From Clostridium sp. OM02-18AC (GTDB lineage: Bacteria; Bacillota; Clostridia; Lachnospirales; Lachnospiraceae), in assembly GCF_003481825.1 (NCBI RefSeq), contig NZ_QULW01000015.1, positions 37,336-101,335 of the forward strand: a stretch of 64,000 nucleotides of DNA. The letters run 5' to 3'. Positions within the stretch are counted from its first letter, which is position 1. Each line of letters starts with the position of its first letter. Both the position numbers and the translations under genes were made by a program. The notes under the pieces were generated by a model. It was not told the origin of the DNA. It did no database searches and saw nothing but the letters and a program-made list of their open reading frames with translations. Below, piece by piece: positions 27,486 through 36,910 of the stretch.

Positions 27486-28202
27486 ATGTATGGTGGTTAC
27501 TACGGGCTGGGCTACAGCCTTTTTGATCCGACAATGATCCTTGTTTACATTGGAGCGCTGCTCTCCATGTGGGCATCTTCGAAAGTAAACAGTACGTTTC
27601 AGCGTTATTCCCGCGTGCGCAGCATGACCGGCATGACTGGTGCGGAGGCGGCAAAACGTCTGTTGCAGTCCCAGGGAATCTACGATGTTACGGTTCAGCC
27701 GGTGCGCGGACAGCTTACCGACCATTATGACCCGCGGACGAAAACTGTGAATTTATCGGAATCGGTATATGGCAGTACTTCGGTTGCAGCAGTAAGCGTT
27801 GCGGCGCATGAGTGCGGACACGCGATTCAGGACAATGTGGGCTATGCACCGCTGCGTCTGCGCTCCGCGTTCGTGCCGATCGCAAACTTTGGAAGCAAGA
27901 TTTCCCTGCCGCTCATTATCCTTGGTTTCTTTATCGGTCTGACTCCGTTTATTGAGATTGGTATCTGGATGTTTGTACTGGCAGTCTTATTCCAGATCAT
28001 CACCCTCCCGGTAGAGTTCAATGCTTCTTCGAGAGCCGCAAATCTTCTGGACAGTCTTGGAATTTTGCAGGGCGATGAGGTGAGCGGCACAAAAAGAGTA
28101 CTGGGGGCAGCAGCCCTGACTTATGTGGCAGCTGCGGCAGCTTCCATCTTACAGCTTATGCGGCTGATCATCCTGTTTGGAGGACGCAGACGAAATGACT
28201 AA
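27486..28202 (+). CDS. YugP-type membrane zinc metallopeptidase
   Basis: 238 residues. The Gly/Tyr-rich start leads into a first membrane helix. SVAAHECGHAIQ (about residue 100) provides the HExxH zinc motif, and three further hydrophobic segments follow. It matches the Zn-peptidase_2 family (YugP), membrane proteins of unknown substrate often found in this gene neighbourhood. It begins 2 bases after fmt and its end overlaps the rsmB start. Confidence 0.88.
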   Translation: MYGGYYGLGYSLFDPTMILVYIGALLSMWASSKVNSTFQRYSRVRSMTGMTGAEAAKRLLQSQGIYDVTVQPVRGQLTDHYDPRTKTVNLSESVYGSTSVAAVSVAAHECGHAIQDNVGYAPLRLRSAFVPIANFGSKISLPLIILGFFIGLTPFIEIGIWMFVLAVLFQIITLPVEFNASSRAANLLDSLGILQGDEVSGTKRVLGAAALTYVAAAAASILQLMRLIILFGGRRRND

Positions 28203-29541
28203 ACAGAACGGACCAACCAAAGAGCGGGAACTGATCCTGGATGTCTTAATGGAGATCCTGGAACATGGCGGTTACAGCCATGTGGTATTAAAAAAAGCAC
28301 TGGATAAGTACCAGTACCTGGAAAAACAGAGTCGTGCGTTCATTACCCGTGTGACGGAAGGTACGATTGAGTATCTTCTCACCATCGACGCGGTCATTGA
28401 CCAGTGTTCCAAAACAAAAGTAAAGAACATGAAACCGGTGATCCGTACCATCCTCCGTATGTCGGTATACCAGATCTTAAAGATGGACCGGATCCCGGAC
28501 AGCGCAGTGTGCGACGAGGCTGTGAAGCTTGCGGTGAAGCGTAAGTTTCATGGCCTGAAAGGCTTTGTAAACGGAGTGTTGCGCACCGTGGCAAGGGAAA
28601 AAGAAACGTTTGTATTTATCGACTGGGAAAGAAAATATTCCATGCCAGACTGGATCATAGAACTGTGGAAACAGCAGTATCCGGCAGAAACCGTGGAAGG
28701 AATCATGAAAGCATTTTTAGAGGAGCGCCCAACTTCGGTGCGCTGCAATCTGGACCGTGCTTCCATGGAGACAATCCTTGCAAGTCTTGAAAAAGACGGG
28801 GCAGCGGTTCAGAAAAACCCGCTTGCGGACCATGCGCTTCTCCTTTCCGGATATGATTACCTGGATGCTTTAGAGGCATTCCGGGAAGGATGGATCACCG
28901 TGCAGGATGTCAGTTCTTCTTTTGTGGGAGAAGTGGCAGATCCGCAACCGAATGATATGGTCCTGGATGTCTGTGGGGCGCCGGGCGGAAAGAGCCTGCA
29001 CATTGCAGATAAGCTTGCGGGAACCGGACAGGTTGTCGTAAGAGATCTAACCGAGACCAAGATCTTACTGGTGGAAGATAACATCCGCCGCACCGGCTTT
29101 AACAATATCCGGGCGGAGGTCTGGGATGCCCTTTTGGAGGATCCATCCTGGGAAGAAAAGGCAGATATGGTGATCGCAGATCTGCCCTGCTCCGGTCTTG
29201 GCATCATCGGGAAAAAGCCGGATATCAAGTATCAGGTGACAGAAGAAAGCTTAAAAGATCTGGCAGAACTTCAGAAAGATATCCTGTCGGTGGTCTGGAA
29301 GTATGTAAAACCGGGCGGGAAGCTGATCTACAGCACCTGCACAGTCGACCATCTGGAAAATGAAGACCAGCGTGCCTGGTTTTTAGAGCATTTTCCGTTT
29401 GAACCGGTAAGCATTGAGGGGGCATTTGGCAGTCAGGTAAGCGAAGAAACCATGAAAGACGGTTATATCCAGCTGCTGCCGGGCAAGTATCCGTGCGATG
29501 GATTCTTTATTTCCGCATTTCGGAGAAAACGGATAACATAA
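28195..29541 (+). CDS. rsmB: 16S rRNA (cytosine(967)-C(5))-methyltransferase
   Basis: 448 residues from the ATG at 28195 (GGAGGA 10 bases upstream), overlapping the previous gene by 8 bases. An N-terminal NusB-like RNA-binding domain (KNMKPVIRTILRMSVYQILKM) is followed by a SAM methyltransferase domain with VLDVCGAPGGKSLHIADK, the PCSGLG motif carrying one catalytic Cys, and YSTCTV carrying the other. It uses SAM to make m5C967 in 16S rRNA. Confidence 0.95.
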   Translation: MTKQNGPTKERELILDVLMEILEHGGYSHVVLKKALDKYQYLEKQSRAFITRVTEGTIEYLLTIDAVIDQCSKTKVKNMKPVIRTILRMSVYQILKMDRIPDSAVCDEAVKLAVKRKFHGLKGFVNGVLRTVAREKETFVFIDWERKYSMPDWIIELWKQQYPAETVEGIMKAFLEERPTSVRCNLDRASMETILASLEKDGAAVQKNPLADHALLLSGYDYLDALEAFREGWITVQDVSSSFVGEVADPQPNDMVLDVCGAPGGKSLHIADKLAGTGQVVVRDLTETKILLVEDNIRRTGFNNIRAEVWDALLEDPSWEEKADMVIADLPCSGLGIIGKKPDIKYQVTEESLKDLAELQKDILSVVWKYVKPGGKLIYSTCTVDHLENEDQRAWFLEHFPFEPVSIEGAFGSQVSEETMKDGYIQLLPGKYPCDGFFISAFRRKRIT

Positions 29542-29579
29542 CGCGGCTGCGGACAATGGAAAGCAGCCACAAAATCCTG

Positions 29580-29607
29580 TTGCCGGGCACGCATGCGTGA
29601 ACGGCAA
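29580..29607. repeat. Variable-arm palindrome, copy F
   Basis: Arms TTGCCG and CGGCAA enclose GGCACGCATGCGTGAA, itself containing CACGCATGCGTG, in the rsmB-rlmN gap. Core resembles copy G. Confidence 0.55.
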
Positions 29608-29629
29608 TAAAGAAAGCAGATAATAGATT

Positions 29630-30682
29630 ATGGAAAAGCAAGATATCAAATCCATGACGCTGGAGGAGCTGACAGAAAGCATCCGGCAGATGGGAGATAA
29701 GCCCTTCCGGGCAAAGCAGATTTACCAGTGGCTGCATCAGAAGCTGGTGACAGAGTTTGATGAGATGAGCAATCTTTCCAAGCCACTCCGCGAGAAATTG
29801 AAAGAGCAGTTTTTTCTGACAGCGCTGTATCCGGCGGATGTAAAGATCTCACAGATCGACGGAACCAGAAAATATCTGTTCCGGCTGGCAGACGGCAATG
29901 TCATTGAGAGTGTGTGGATGCAGTACCATCACGGAAACAGCGTTTGTATTTCGTCCCAGGTGGGCTGCCGTATGGGGTGCCGCTTCTGTGCTTCTACCTT
30001 AGACGGTCTGGAGCGGAATTTAACACCGGCAGAGATGCTGGATCAGATTTACCGGATCCAGTCTCTGACCGGGGAACGCGTTTCCAACATTGTTATCATG
30101 GGTTCCGGCGAGCCGATGGACAACTACGATAATGTGATCCGTTTCATCCGCATGATCACCGATGAAAACGGATTGAATATCAGCCAGCGAAACATTACGC
30201 TGTCGACCTGCGGCATTGTGCCGGGAATCTTGAAACTGGCAGAAGAAGATGTCCAGATCACGCTGGCGCTGTCCTTACATGCTCCGAACGATGAGGTGAG
30301 AAAGACGCTGATGCCGATCGCGAACCGCTATGCCTTAAAAGATATCCTGGCAGCCTGCCAGACTTATTTTGAGAAGACGGGGCGCCGTCTGACCTTTGAA
30401 TACAGTCTGGTAAGCGGAGTCAACGATAATCTGGATGAGGCAAAGGCCCTGACTGCGTTGATCCGGCATATGCACGGCCATGTGAACCTGATCCCGGTCA
30501 ACCCGATCAAGGAGCGTGACTACCGTCAGTCAGACCGGAAGGCAATCGAGGCATTTAAGGCATATCTGGAGAAAAATGGCATCAATGTGACGGTCCGCCG
30601 GGAAATGGGCCGTGATATCAACGGTGCCTGCGGGCAGTTAAGAAAAAGTTTCCTGGAAGAGGAAAACAAAGGAGGGATCTAA
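29630..30682 (+). CDS. rlmN: Dual-specificity RNA methyltransferase RlmN
   Basis: 350 residues. Radical SAM motif CRMGCRFC (about residue 112-119), GSGEPMDNYDNV, and a C-terminal CG pair in INGACGQLR that gives the second catalytic Cys. It methylates C2 of A2503 in 23S rRNA and A37 in some tRNAs. Confidence 0.97.
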   Translation: MEKQDIKSMTLEELTESIRQMGDKPFRAKQIYQWLHQKLVTEFDEMSNLSKPLREKLKEQFFLTALYPADVKISQIDGTRKYLFRLADGNVIESVWMQYHHGNSVCISSQVGCRMGCRFCASTLDGLERNLTPAEMLDQIYRIQSLTGERVSNIVIMGSGEPMDNYDNVIRFIRMITDENGLNISQRNITLSTCGIVPGILKLAEEDVQITLALSLHAPNDEVRKTLMPIANRYALKDILAACQTYFEKTGRRLTFEYSLVSGVNDNLDEAKALTALIRHMHGHVNLIPVNPIKERDYRQSDRKAIEAFKAYLEKNGINVTVRREMGRDINGACGQLRKSFLEEENKGGI

Positions 30683-30686
30683 AGGC

Positions 30687-31430
30687 ATGGAGGCATGTGC
30701 ACTGACGGATGTAGGACAGAAGCGAAGCATGAACCAGGATTTTGTCTATGCGAGCACTGAGCCGGTTGGATCCCTGGAGAACCTTTTTATTGTCGCAGAT
30801 GGCATGGGCGGTCACCAGGCCGGTGATTTTGCATCCCGCTTTGTGGTGGAAAATCTGGTGCGCTTTTTTGAAACGCCCTATCTGGACCGGGATGTTCACG
30901 GAATCCTGAAGGAGGGAATCCGTACGGTGAATCGCGAACTTTATGAATGTGCCAGCAAAACCCCGGAGTTAAACGGTACGGGAAGTACGCTGGTATTGGC
31001 TACGATCAAAGGAAATGTCCTTTATGTGGCGAATATTGGAGACAGCCGTTTATATCTTTTGCGCGGAGAGCTGGAGCAGATCACAAAAGACCACTCTTAC
31101 GTGGAAGAACTGGTTGCCATGGGAAAGTTAAAGCGCGGCAGCCGGGATTATATGGAAAAGAAAAACATCATTACCAGGGCCGTCGGCGTCAGTGACGAGG
31201 TCGATACGGATCTGTTTGCCCTAAAATTAAAGAGTGGAGACCAGATCTTAATGTGCTCGGACGGACTGAGCAACATGGTAGATGAATTCGAAATGGAATA
31301 TATCATCCGTTCGGAAGATGGAGTAAAGGATAGAGCGAGGGCTCTGGTGGAGGCAGCCAACCGAAGCGGCGGGCAGGATAACATTTCCGTTGTCCTTATA
31401 GAACCGCAGATAAGAGAGGTGAGCTTATGA
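30687..31430 (+). CDS. prpC: PP2C-family Ser/Thr protein phosphatase
   Basis: 247 residues with metal-binding motifs of PP2C: TDVGQKRSMNQD at the start, VADGMGGHQAGD (about 38), GSTLVLA, GDSRLYLLR, CSDGLSNMV and GGQDNISVVL. It reverses phosphorylation by the following PASTA kinase; stop and start overlap (ATGA), which keeps the pair in balance. Confidence 0.96.
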   Translation: MEACALTDVGQKRSMNQDFVYASTEPVGSLENLFIVADGMGGHQAGDFASRFVVENLVRFFETPYLDRDVHGILKEGIRTVNRELYECASKTPELNGTGSTLVLATIKGNVLYVANIGDSRLYLLRGELEQITKDHSYVEELVAMGKLKRGSRDYMEKKNIITRAVGVSDEVDTDLFALKLKSGDQILMCSDGLSNMVDEFEMEYIIRSEDGVKDRARALVEAANRSGGQDNISVVLIEPQIREVSL

Positions 31431-33631
31431 TACTGAGACCGGGAACATTTTTGCAGGATCGTTATGAAATCCTGGAACAGATCGGTTCAGGCGGCATGTC
31501 CGTGGTATATAAGGCAAAATGCCATAAGCTGAACCGGCTGGTAGCCATTAAGGTTTTGAAAGAAGAATTCTGTAACGACAGCAGTTTTGTAAGCAAATTT
31601 AAGATGGAGGCCCAGTCTGCAGCGGGATTGTCCCATCCAAACATTGTGAGTGTTTACGATGTTATTGATGAGGGAAAACTCCATTACATAGTCATGGAAC
31701 TGATCGAGGGGATTACCCTGAAAAGCTATATCCAGAAAAAGGGCAGGCTGGAGGTAAAAGAATCCATCGGCATTGCCATTCAGGTGGCACAGGGGATTGC
31801 CGCAGCGCATGAGCAGCATATCATTCACCGTGACATCAAACCGCAGAACATGATCATCTCCAAAGATGGCAAAGTCAAGGTGGCGGATTTTGGTATTGCG
31901 AGAGCCGTATCAGCCCAGACCATGACGTCGTCTGCCATGGGATCGGTCCATTATATTTCCCCGGAACAGGCACGCGGCGGCTTCAGCGATGAGCGCAGTG
32001 ATATTTATTCCCTAGGTGTTACCATGTATGAGATGGTAACCGGCCAGGTGCCATTCGAGGGAGACAACACCGTAGCCATTGCCATTGCACATTTGGAAAA
32101 TGCCGTGGTTCCGCCAAGTGTTTACAATCCGGAGATTCCGGTCAGCCTGGAGCGGATCATCCTGACCTGCATGGAGAAAAAGCCGGAGCGCCGTTACCGC
32201 AGTGCACAGGATGTGATCATGGACCTTCGCGATGCCCTGATCCATCCGTCCGGAGAGCGGACAGCAAACCAGATTGACGCAGAGGAGCGGGCGCTGAACG
32301 GGGAAACGGTTCAGATCAGCAGTGAGCAGCTGTCCCAGATCAAGCATTTCAGGCGTCCGGAACGTATGGAGCCGGAACACAGGGAAAACTACGACCGGGA
32401 AGCAAAGGCGGCATGGGAGTCCTATCAGGATGAAAAAGAGCAGGAAAAGGCATTACCTGAGCGGGAAAGAAAATCCGAGACAACGTCCAGAACCGTGCAA
32501 AAACGACGCAGCCGTGATGAGGAAGAAGACCGTGCCAACCCGCACATCGAGCGTATTCTGGCAGGTGCAGGAATTGTAGCCGCGATCGTAGTCGTGGCGG
32601 TGCTGATCGTTGTATTTTCCAAACTGGGGGCATTTTTCAAAGCCGGGAGCGGAATCCTTGGAAATACCCAGACGGAAAGCGCCCAGACAGAAAGCGGGGA
32701 GCTGATCTTAAAAGATACGGAAGTGTCGATGCCATCGGTACTTGGAATGACAGAAGATATGGCAGAGAGTACCTTAAAAGAAAGCTCTCTGACTATGAAG
32801 CGGACCTACGAATATTTTGATGATGTAGAAAAAGGTCATGTGGCAAAACAGGATCCGGAAGCAGGAAGTGTTGTGCTAAAGGGCGGTCAGGTCAATGTTG
32901 TGATCAGCAATGGAACCGACAAGCTGTATCTTGGCAAGCTTGGAATTACAGAACTGGATGAAACGACGGCGGTCAGCTTTCTGGAGAGCAAAGGTCTTCA
33001 TGTCCAGGTTACGCAGGAAGAAAACGAAACCATCAAGGCCGGAACCGTGATGCGCTATGAACCGGAACTGGTGGCAGATGGCGGTACGGTATATCTGTAT
33101 GTCAGCAGCGGACCTCATGTGGATAAGGTACCTGCTCCGTATCTGGTAGGAAAGACGGAGGAAGAGGCAATCGCGCTTCTGGCAGAGAATGATCTGATGC
33201 CGGGCAATACCTCGACGGAATCCAGCGATACGGTGGAAAAGGGCTCTGTCATCAGCCAGTCTGTGACTTCTGGCACACAGCTGGAAAAGGGCAGCAAGAT
33301 CGATTATGTGGTCAGCAGCGGACCGGAAGTAAAACATCAGCGCTATGTGGCATCCATCAACCAGGTCTATGATCTGAGCAATCTGATCGGACCGGGCGCC
33401 GGAACCTCCAGCGTTACCATCATGATCCGCCTGCGCCAGGGAACTGCGGATGATCCGCATTATAAGGTGCTGACGCAGTCTACTACCATCAAAGGCGATG
33501 TACTCCTTCCGGTAAACTTTACCAGTATCGAGAGTATGGATGGCACCGATCAGGGTTCATTGGAAATCGTGGATGTAAATTCCGGCGCAGTCATTAAGAC
33601 GTATCCGCTGACATTCTTCCCAATGGATTAG
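31427..33631 (+). CDS. prkC: PASTA-domain Ser/Thr protein kinase
   Basis: 734 residues. Cytoplasmic kinase domain (about 10-270) with GSGGMSVVYKA, catalytic HRDIKPQN and DFGIA; a basic juxtamembrane region; one membrane helix (about 383-404); three extracellular PASTA repeats (about 430-640) and a C-terminal beta-rich tail. PrkC senses peptidoglycan fragments and controls cell-wall synthesis, growth and germination in Firmicutes. Encoded with its phosphatase. Confidence 0.96.
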   Translation: MILRPGTFLQDRYEILEQIGSGGMSVVYKAKCHKLNRLVAIKVLKEEFCNDSSFVSKFKMEAQSAAGLSHPNIVSVYDVIDEGKLHYIVMELIEGITLKSYIQKKGRLEVKESIGIAIQVAQGIAAAHEQHIIHRDIKPQNMIISKDGKVKVADFGIARAVSAQTMTSSAMGSVHYISPEQARGGFSDERSDIYSLGVTMYEMVTGQVPFEGDNTVAIAIAHLENAVVPPSVYNPEIPVSLERIILTCMEKKPERRYRSAQDVIMDLRDALIHPSGERTANQIDAEERALNGETVQISSEQLSQIKHFRRPERMEPEHRENYDREAKAAWESYQDEKEQEKALPERERKSETTSRTVQKRRSRDEEEDRANPHIERILAGAGIVAAIVVVAVLIVVFSKLGAFFKAGSGILGNTQTESAQTESGELILKDTEVSMPSVLGMTEDMAESTLKESSLTMKRTYEYFDDVEKGHVAKQDPEAGSVVLKGGQVNVVISNGTDKLYLGKLGITELDETTAVSFLESKGLHVQVTQEENETIKAGTVMRYEPELVADGGTVYLYVSSGPHVDKVPAPYLVGKTEEEAIALLAENDLMPGNTSTESSDTVEKGSVISQSVTSGTQLEKGSKIDYVVSSGPEVKHQRYVASINQVYDLSNLIGPGAGTSSVTIMIRLRQGTADDPHYKVLTQSTTIKGDVLLPVNFTSIESMDGTDQGSLEIVDVNSGAVIKTYPLTFFPMD

Positions 33632-33648
33632 AAAGAGAAGAAAGAGAC

Positions 33649-34530
33649 ATGACAGGAAAAATCATTAAGGGAATTGCAGGTTTTTATTATATCCATGACG
33701 GAGTGGACAAGGTATATGCCTGTAAGGCAAAAGGAATTTTCCGAAACCGGGGCATCAAACCGGTAGTAGGAGACAATGTAGAATTTACCGTGCTGGATGA
33801 AGCCGCACTGGAAGGCAATATCGATGAAATTCTTCCGAGAAAAAATGTGCTGGTACGTCCGGCGTCAGCGAATGTGGATCAGGCTCTGGTGGTGTTTGCC
33901 ATCACCCAGCCGGATCCGAATTTTAATCTTCTGGACCGCTTCCTCATCATGATGCTGGCGCAGGACATTCCGGTAACGATCTGCTTTAACAAGATTGATC
34001 TGGAATCCGAAGAAAAGCAGGAGGAATACCGGAAAATCTATGAGCAGGCCGGTTATCCGGTTATGTTTGTCAGCACGTATGAGAAGACCGGTGTGGAAGC
34101 CGTGCGGGCATATCTGCGTGGAAAAACCACGATCCTGGCTGGGCCTTCCGGTGTGGGAAAATCATCGCTCACCAATCTCTTGCAGCCGGAGGCGGCGATG
34201 GAGACGGGAACTATCAGCGAAAAGATCAAGCGGGGAAAACATACGACCCGCCATGCGGAGCTGTTCTGTGTGGAGGAGGATACGTACCTGATGGATACGC
34301 CGGGCTTTTCTTCCATGTATCTGGAAGAGATTGAACCGCAGAATCTGAAAGATTACTTCCCGGAGTTCGAGGCTTTCGAGCCTGCGTGCCGTTTTGCAGC
34401 CGACTGTGTGCATATCGGGGAGCCGGTATGCGGTGTCAAGGAGGCCCTGGCGGAAGGAAAGATCAGTCAGAGCCGGTATGACAATTACGGACTCTTATAT
34501 CAGGAGTTGAAAAACCGGAGAAAATATTAA
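33649..34530 (+). CDS. rsgA: Ribosome small subunit-dependent GTPase A
   Basis: 293 residues with an N-terminal OB fold and a circularly permuted GTPase: the NKIDLE (G4) motif precedes the P-loop AGPSGVGKSSLTNLL and DTPGFSS. A C-terminal Cys/His zinc knuckle (CRFAADCVHIGEPVCGV) closes the protein. It helps mature the 30S subunit and is a known substrate of PrkC in this operon type. Confidence 0.96.
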   Translation: MTGKIIKGIAGFYYIHDGVDKVYACKAKGIFRNRGIKPVVGDNVEFTVLDEAALEGNIDEILPRKNVLVRPASANVDQALVVFAITQPDPNFNLLDRFLIMMLAQDIPVTICFNKIDLESEEKQEEYRKIYEQAGYPVMFVSTYEKTGVEAVRAYLRGKTTILAGPSGVGKSSLTNLLQPEAAMETGTISEKIKRGKHTTRHAELFCVEEDTYLMDTPGFSSMYLEEIEPQNLKDYFPEFEAFEPACRFAADCVHIGEPVCGVKEALAEGKISQSRYDNYGLLYQELKNRRKY

Positions 34531-34627
34531 TGTTCAGCGGTTGTGTGCGTGCGGAACTATTTCAAATGCTGCACGGGACACGAGTGTGCGGAAGGATTTT
34601 AGAAAAGGAATGAAGGAGTAAGTGACC

Positions 34628-35290
34628 ATGTATATTTTAGCACCATCTATTCTTGCAGCAGATTTTGGAGATTTAAGAAAGGAAGTCCAGACCGTGGCAG
34701 AGGCAGGCGCACAATACATCCACATCGATGTGATGGATGGCATGTTTGTGCCGAGCATTTCCTTTGGCATGCCGGTCATCAAGAGCATCCGCTCCTGCAC
34801 GGATAAGGTTTTTGATGTCCATATGATGGTGGAAGAGCCGGGACGCTATGCGGCAGACTTAAAAGAAGCCGGGGCTGACCTTCTCTGTGTGCACCAGGAG
34901 GCATGCTGCCATCTGGACCGCACGATCAATCAGATTAAGGAGCTTGGCATGAAGGCTGGTGTGGCATTGAATCCGGCAACTCCGGTGGAAACGCTTTCCT
35001 GCGTACTGGATCAGGTAGATATGATCCTCTTAATGTCTGTGAACCCGGGCTTTGGCGGCCAGAAGTTCATTCCCTATACGGTAGATAAAATCAGAAAACT
35101 CCGCGCCATGTTAAATGAGCGCGGTTTGAAGACCGATATCCAGGTAGATGGTGGAGTCGGACTTGGCAATGTAAAGGAACTGATGGAAGCAGGAGCAAAT
35201 GTCTTTGTAGCAGGCAGTGCTGTATACAAAAACGACGCTGCAGCCAATGTAAAGGCATTCTTGAAAATTTTTGATGAGGCTGGGAAATAA
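34628..35290 (+). CDS. rpe: Ribulose-phosphate 3-epimerase
   Basis: 220 residues from the ATG at 34628. A GTG six bases upstream is too close to AAGGAGT. TIM-barrel motifs: LAPSILAADFGDL, HIDVMDGMFVP (metal-binding His and Asp), VNPGFGGQKF and QVDGGVGLGN. Interconverts ribulose-5-P and xylulose-5-P. Confidence 0.97.
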   Translation: MYILAPSILAADFGDLRKEVQTVAEAGAQYIHIDVMDGMFVPSISFGMPVIKSIRSCTDKVFDVHMMVEEPGRYAADLKEAGADLLCVHQEACCHLDRTINQIKELGMKAGVALNPATPVETLSCVLDQVDMILLMSVNPGFGGQKFIPYTVDKIRKLRAMLNERGLKTDIQVDGGVGLGNVKELMEAGANVFVAGSAVYKNDAAANVKAFLKIFDEAGK

Positions 35291-35947
35291 ATGAAACGGT
35301 GTCTGGTTATGACGGGCGGAAAGCTGGATCTGGCTTTCGCCCGCTCCTTTTTGGAGCATGAAACATTTGATAAGATCATAGCGGTGGACGGCGGTCTGAA
35401 AGCGGTGAAGGAGCTGGGACTGGTGCCGGACTATATCGTAGGGGATTTTGATTCGGTCTCAAGTGAGGTCCGGGAGGAATTCCGGCGGTACCCGTACATT
35501 GTATGGGAACAGCACAAGCCGGAGAAAAATGAGACCGATACAGAGCTTGCGAGAAACCGGGCGCTGACCCTTGCCTGTGACGAGATTGTATTTCTTGGTG
35601 CGACCGGAGGCCGCATTGACCATATGATCGGCAATATCCATGCGCTGAAAACCTGTATGGAGCGCGGAATCGATGCCTATATCATCGACGCCCAGAACCG
35701 GCTGTATCTGCTGGACGGGGAGCGGGAGTTCTCCAAAGAAACGCAGTGGGGAAAATACGTTTCCTTTGCCCCGTACACAGAAGAGGTGACGGGGATCACG
35801 CTGACCGGCTTTAAATACCCGTTAAAGGATAAGACCATCCGCCGCGGTGAAGAGGTGGGGCTTTGCGTCAGCAATGAGATCGCGGAAGATACGGCGAAGA
35901 TTACGCTGGAGGATGGGGTGCTGATCTGTATCGAATCCAGGGATTAG
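35291..35947 (+). CDS. thiN: Thiamine diphosphokinase
   Basis: 218 residues. VDGGLKAVKELGLVPDYIVGDFDSV carries the Asp-rich Mg/ATP site; EKNETDTELA and GATGGRIDHMIGN are further family motifs; the C-terminal beta domain binds thiamine. It makes thiamine diphosphate, the cofactor of the PFOR encoded earlier in the window. The ATG follows the rpe stop directly, closing the conserved operon. Confidence 0.95.
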   Translation: MKRCLVMTGGKLDLAFARSFLEHETFDKIIAVDGGLKAVKELGLVPDYIVGDFDSVSSEVREEFRRYPYIVWEQHKPEKNETDTELARNRALTLACDEIVFLGATGGRIDHMIGNIHALKTCMERGIDAYIIDAQNRLYLLDGEREFSKETQWGKYVSFAPYTEEVTGITLTGFKYPLKDKTIRRGEEVGLCVSNEIAEDTAKITLEDGVLICIESRD

Positions 35948-36115
35948 GGGTCAGGAGCTTCTGGCTGTTTTGCAGGCTGGAAGGCACACGAAAACTGGAC
36001 TGGTTAAAAAGTTTAAAACTGGCTATTAATATCACTCCACTTGCGTGCTATGATATGCGACAAGATCGTTGTTGCCGGCACAACATAAATACAAAAGCAG
36101 CAAGGGAGAATGATT

Positions 36116-36712
36116 ATGAAAGACAGAGAAAACGATAAGGTATACAAGCTGGTACTGACTGCGCTGATGGCGGCCCTGTGTTATGTGGCCTTTACCTTCT
36201 TAAAGATTCCGATCCCGACTCCGGGCGGAGACACCACGGCACTGCATATCGGAAATGCATTCTGCGTTCTGGCAGCTCTGCTTCTGGGTGGTGGCTACGG
36301 CGGTGTGGCTGGTTCCCTGGGAATGACCATTGCAGATTTGTTAGACCCGGTTTATATTACCAGTGCTCCAAAGACCTTTATCTTAAAGCTCTGCATTGGT
36401 TTGATCGCAGGTTTTGTGGCACATAACATTGCACACATTACGGAGGATCACGACAGCAAATACATTATGAAGTGGTCCCTGATCGCTTCGATTGCAGGAC
36501 TTGGCTTTAACGTGGTGATGGATCCGATTGTTGGTTACTTCTATAAAAATTACATTCTTGGCGTCCAGTCTGACGCAGCCAAGATCATGGCAACCTGGGC
36601 AGCAGGTGCAACCCTCGTCAATGCCATTGTCGGAACCATTGTAGTCGTCGTGGTTTACATGGCAGTGCGTCCGGTCTTAAAAAAGGCTGGTCTTTTTATG
36701 AAAATCAAATAA
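36116..36712 (+). CDS. ECF transporter S component
   Basis: 198 residues with about five or six membrane helices. The conserved start LVLTALMAALCYVAFTFLKIPIPTP and IGNAFCVLAALLLGGGYGGVAGSLG are typical of energy-coupling-factor substrate-binding subunits of the ribofla/HmpT-like Pfam group. The shared energizing module (EcfA/A'/T) is not in the window. Substrate unknown; the neighbour thiN does not prove thiamine, and the sequence does not look like ThiT. ATG 36116 is preferred over 36110 because AGGGAG is only 1 base from the latter. Confidence 0.85.
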   Translation: MKDRENDKVYKLVLTALMAALCYVAFTFLKIPIPTPGGDTTALHIGNAFCVLAALLLGGGYGGVAGSLGMTIADLLDPVYITSAPKTFILKLCIGLIAGFVAHNIAHITEDHDSKYIMKWSLIASIAGLGFNVVMDPIVGYFYKNYILGVQSDAAKIMATWAAGATLVNAIVGTIVVVVVYMAVRPVLKKAGLFMKIK

Positions 36713-36771
36713 AGTCAGGCTGAAGCAGTGATAAAACGATAAAAGTAAAAGCAAAAAAACAGAAGAAAAAC

Positions 36772-36835
36772 AGGATAATTTCTCATGATATTTATTTATA
36801 AGTGAAAATAAGTAAAATTCATGTTAAATTATCCT
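36772..36835. promoter_or_regulatory. Long inverted repeat upstream of the first BMP gene
   Basis: AGGATAATTTCTCATGA (from 36772) is mirrored by a right arm ending AATTATCCT (36835), with CATG and further AT-rich words matching inward. The spacing between the blocks is symmetrical. It lies 75-140 bases before the ATG at 36911; either a large hairpin or a paired operator. Confidence 0.55.
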
Positions 36836-36910
36836 TTTCTTTTATAGGAATTAATGATAATATGAAAATAAGGCTTTTTTGCCCGAGAACCCAAAAAGGA
36901 GAGAGAACTT

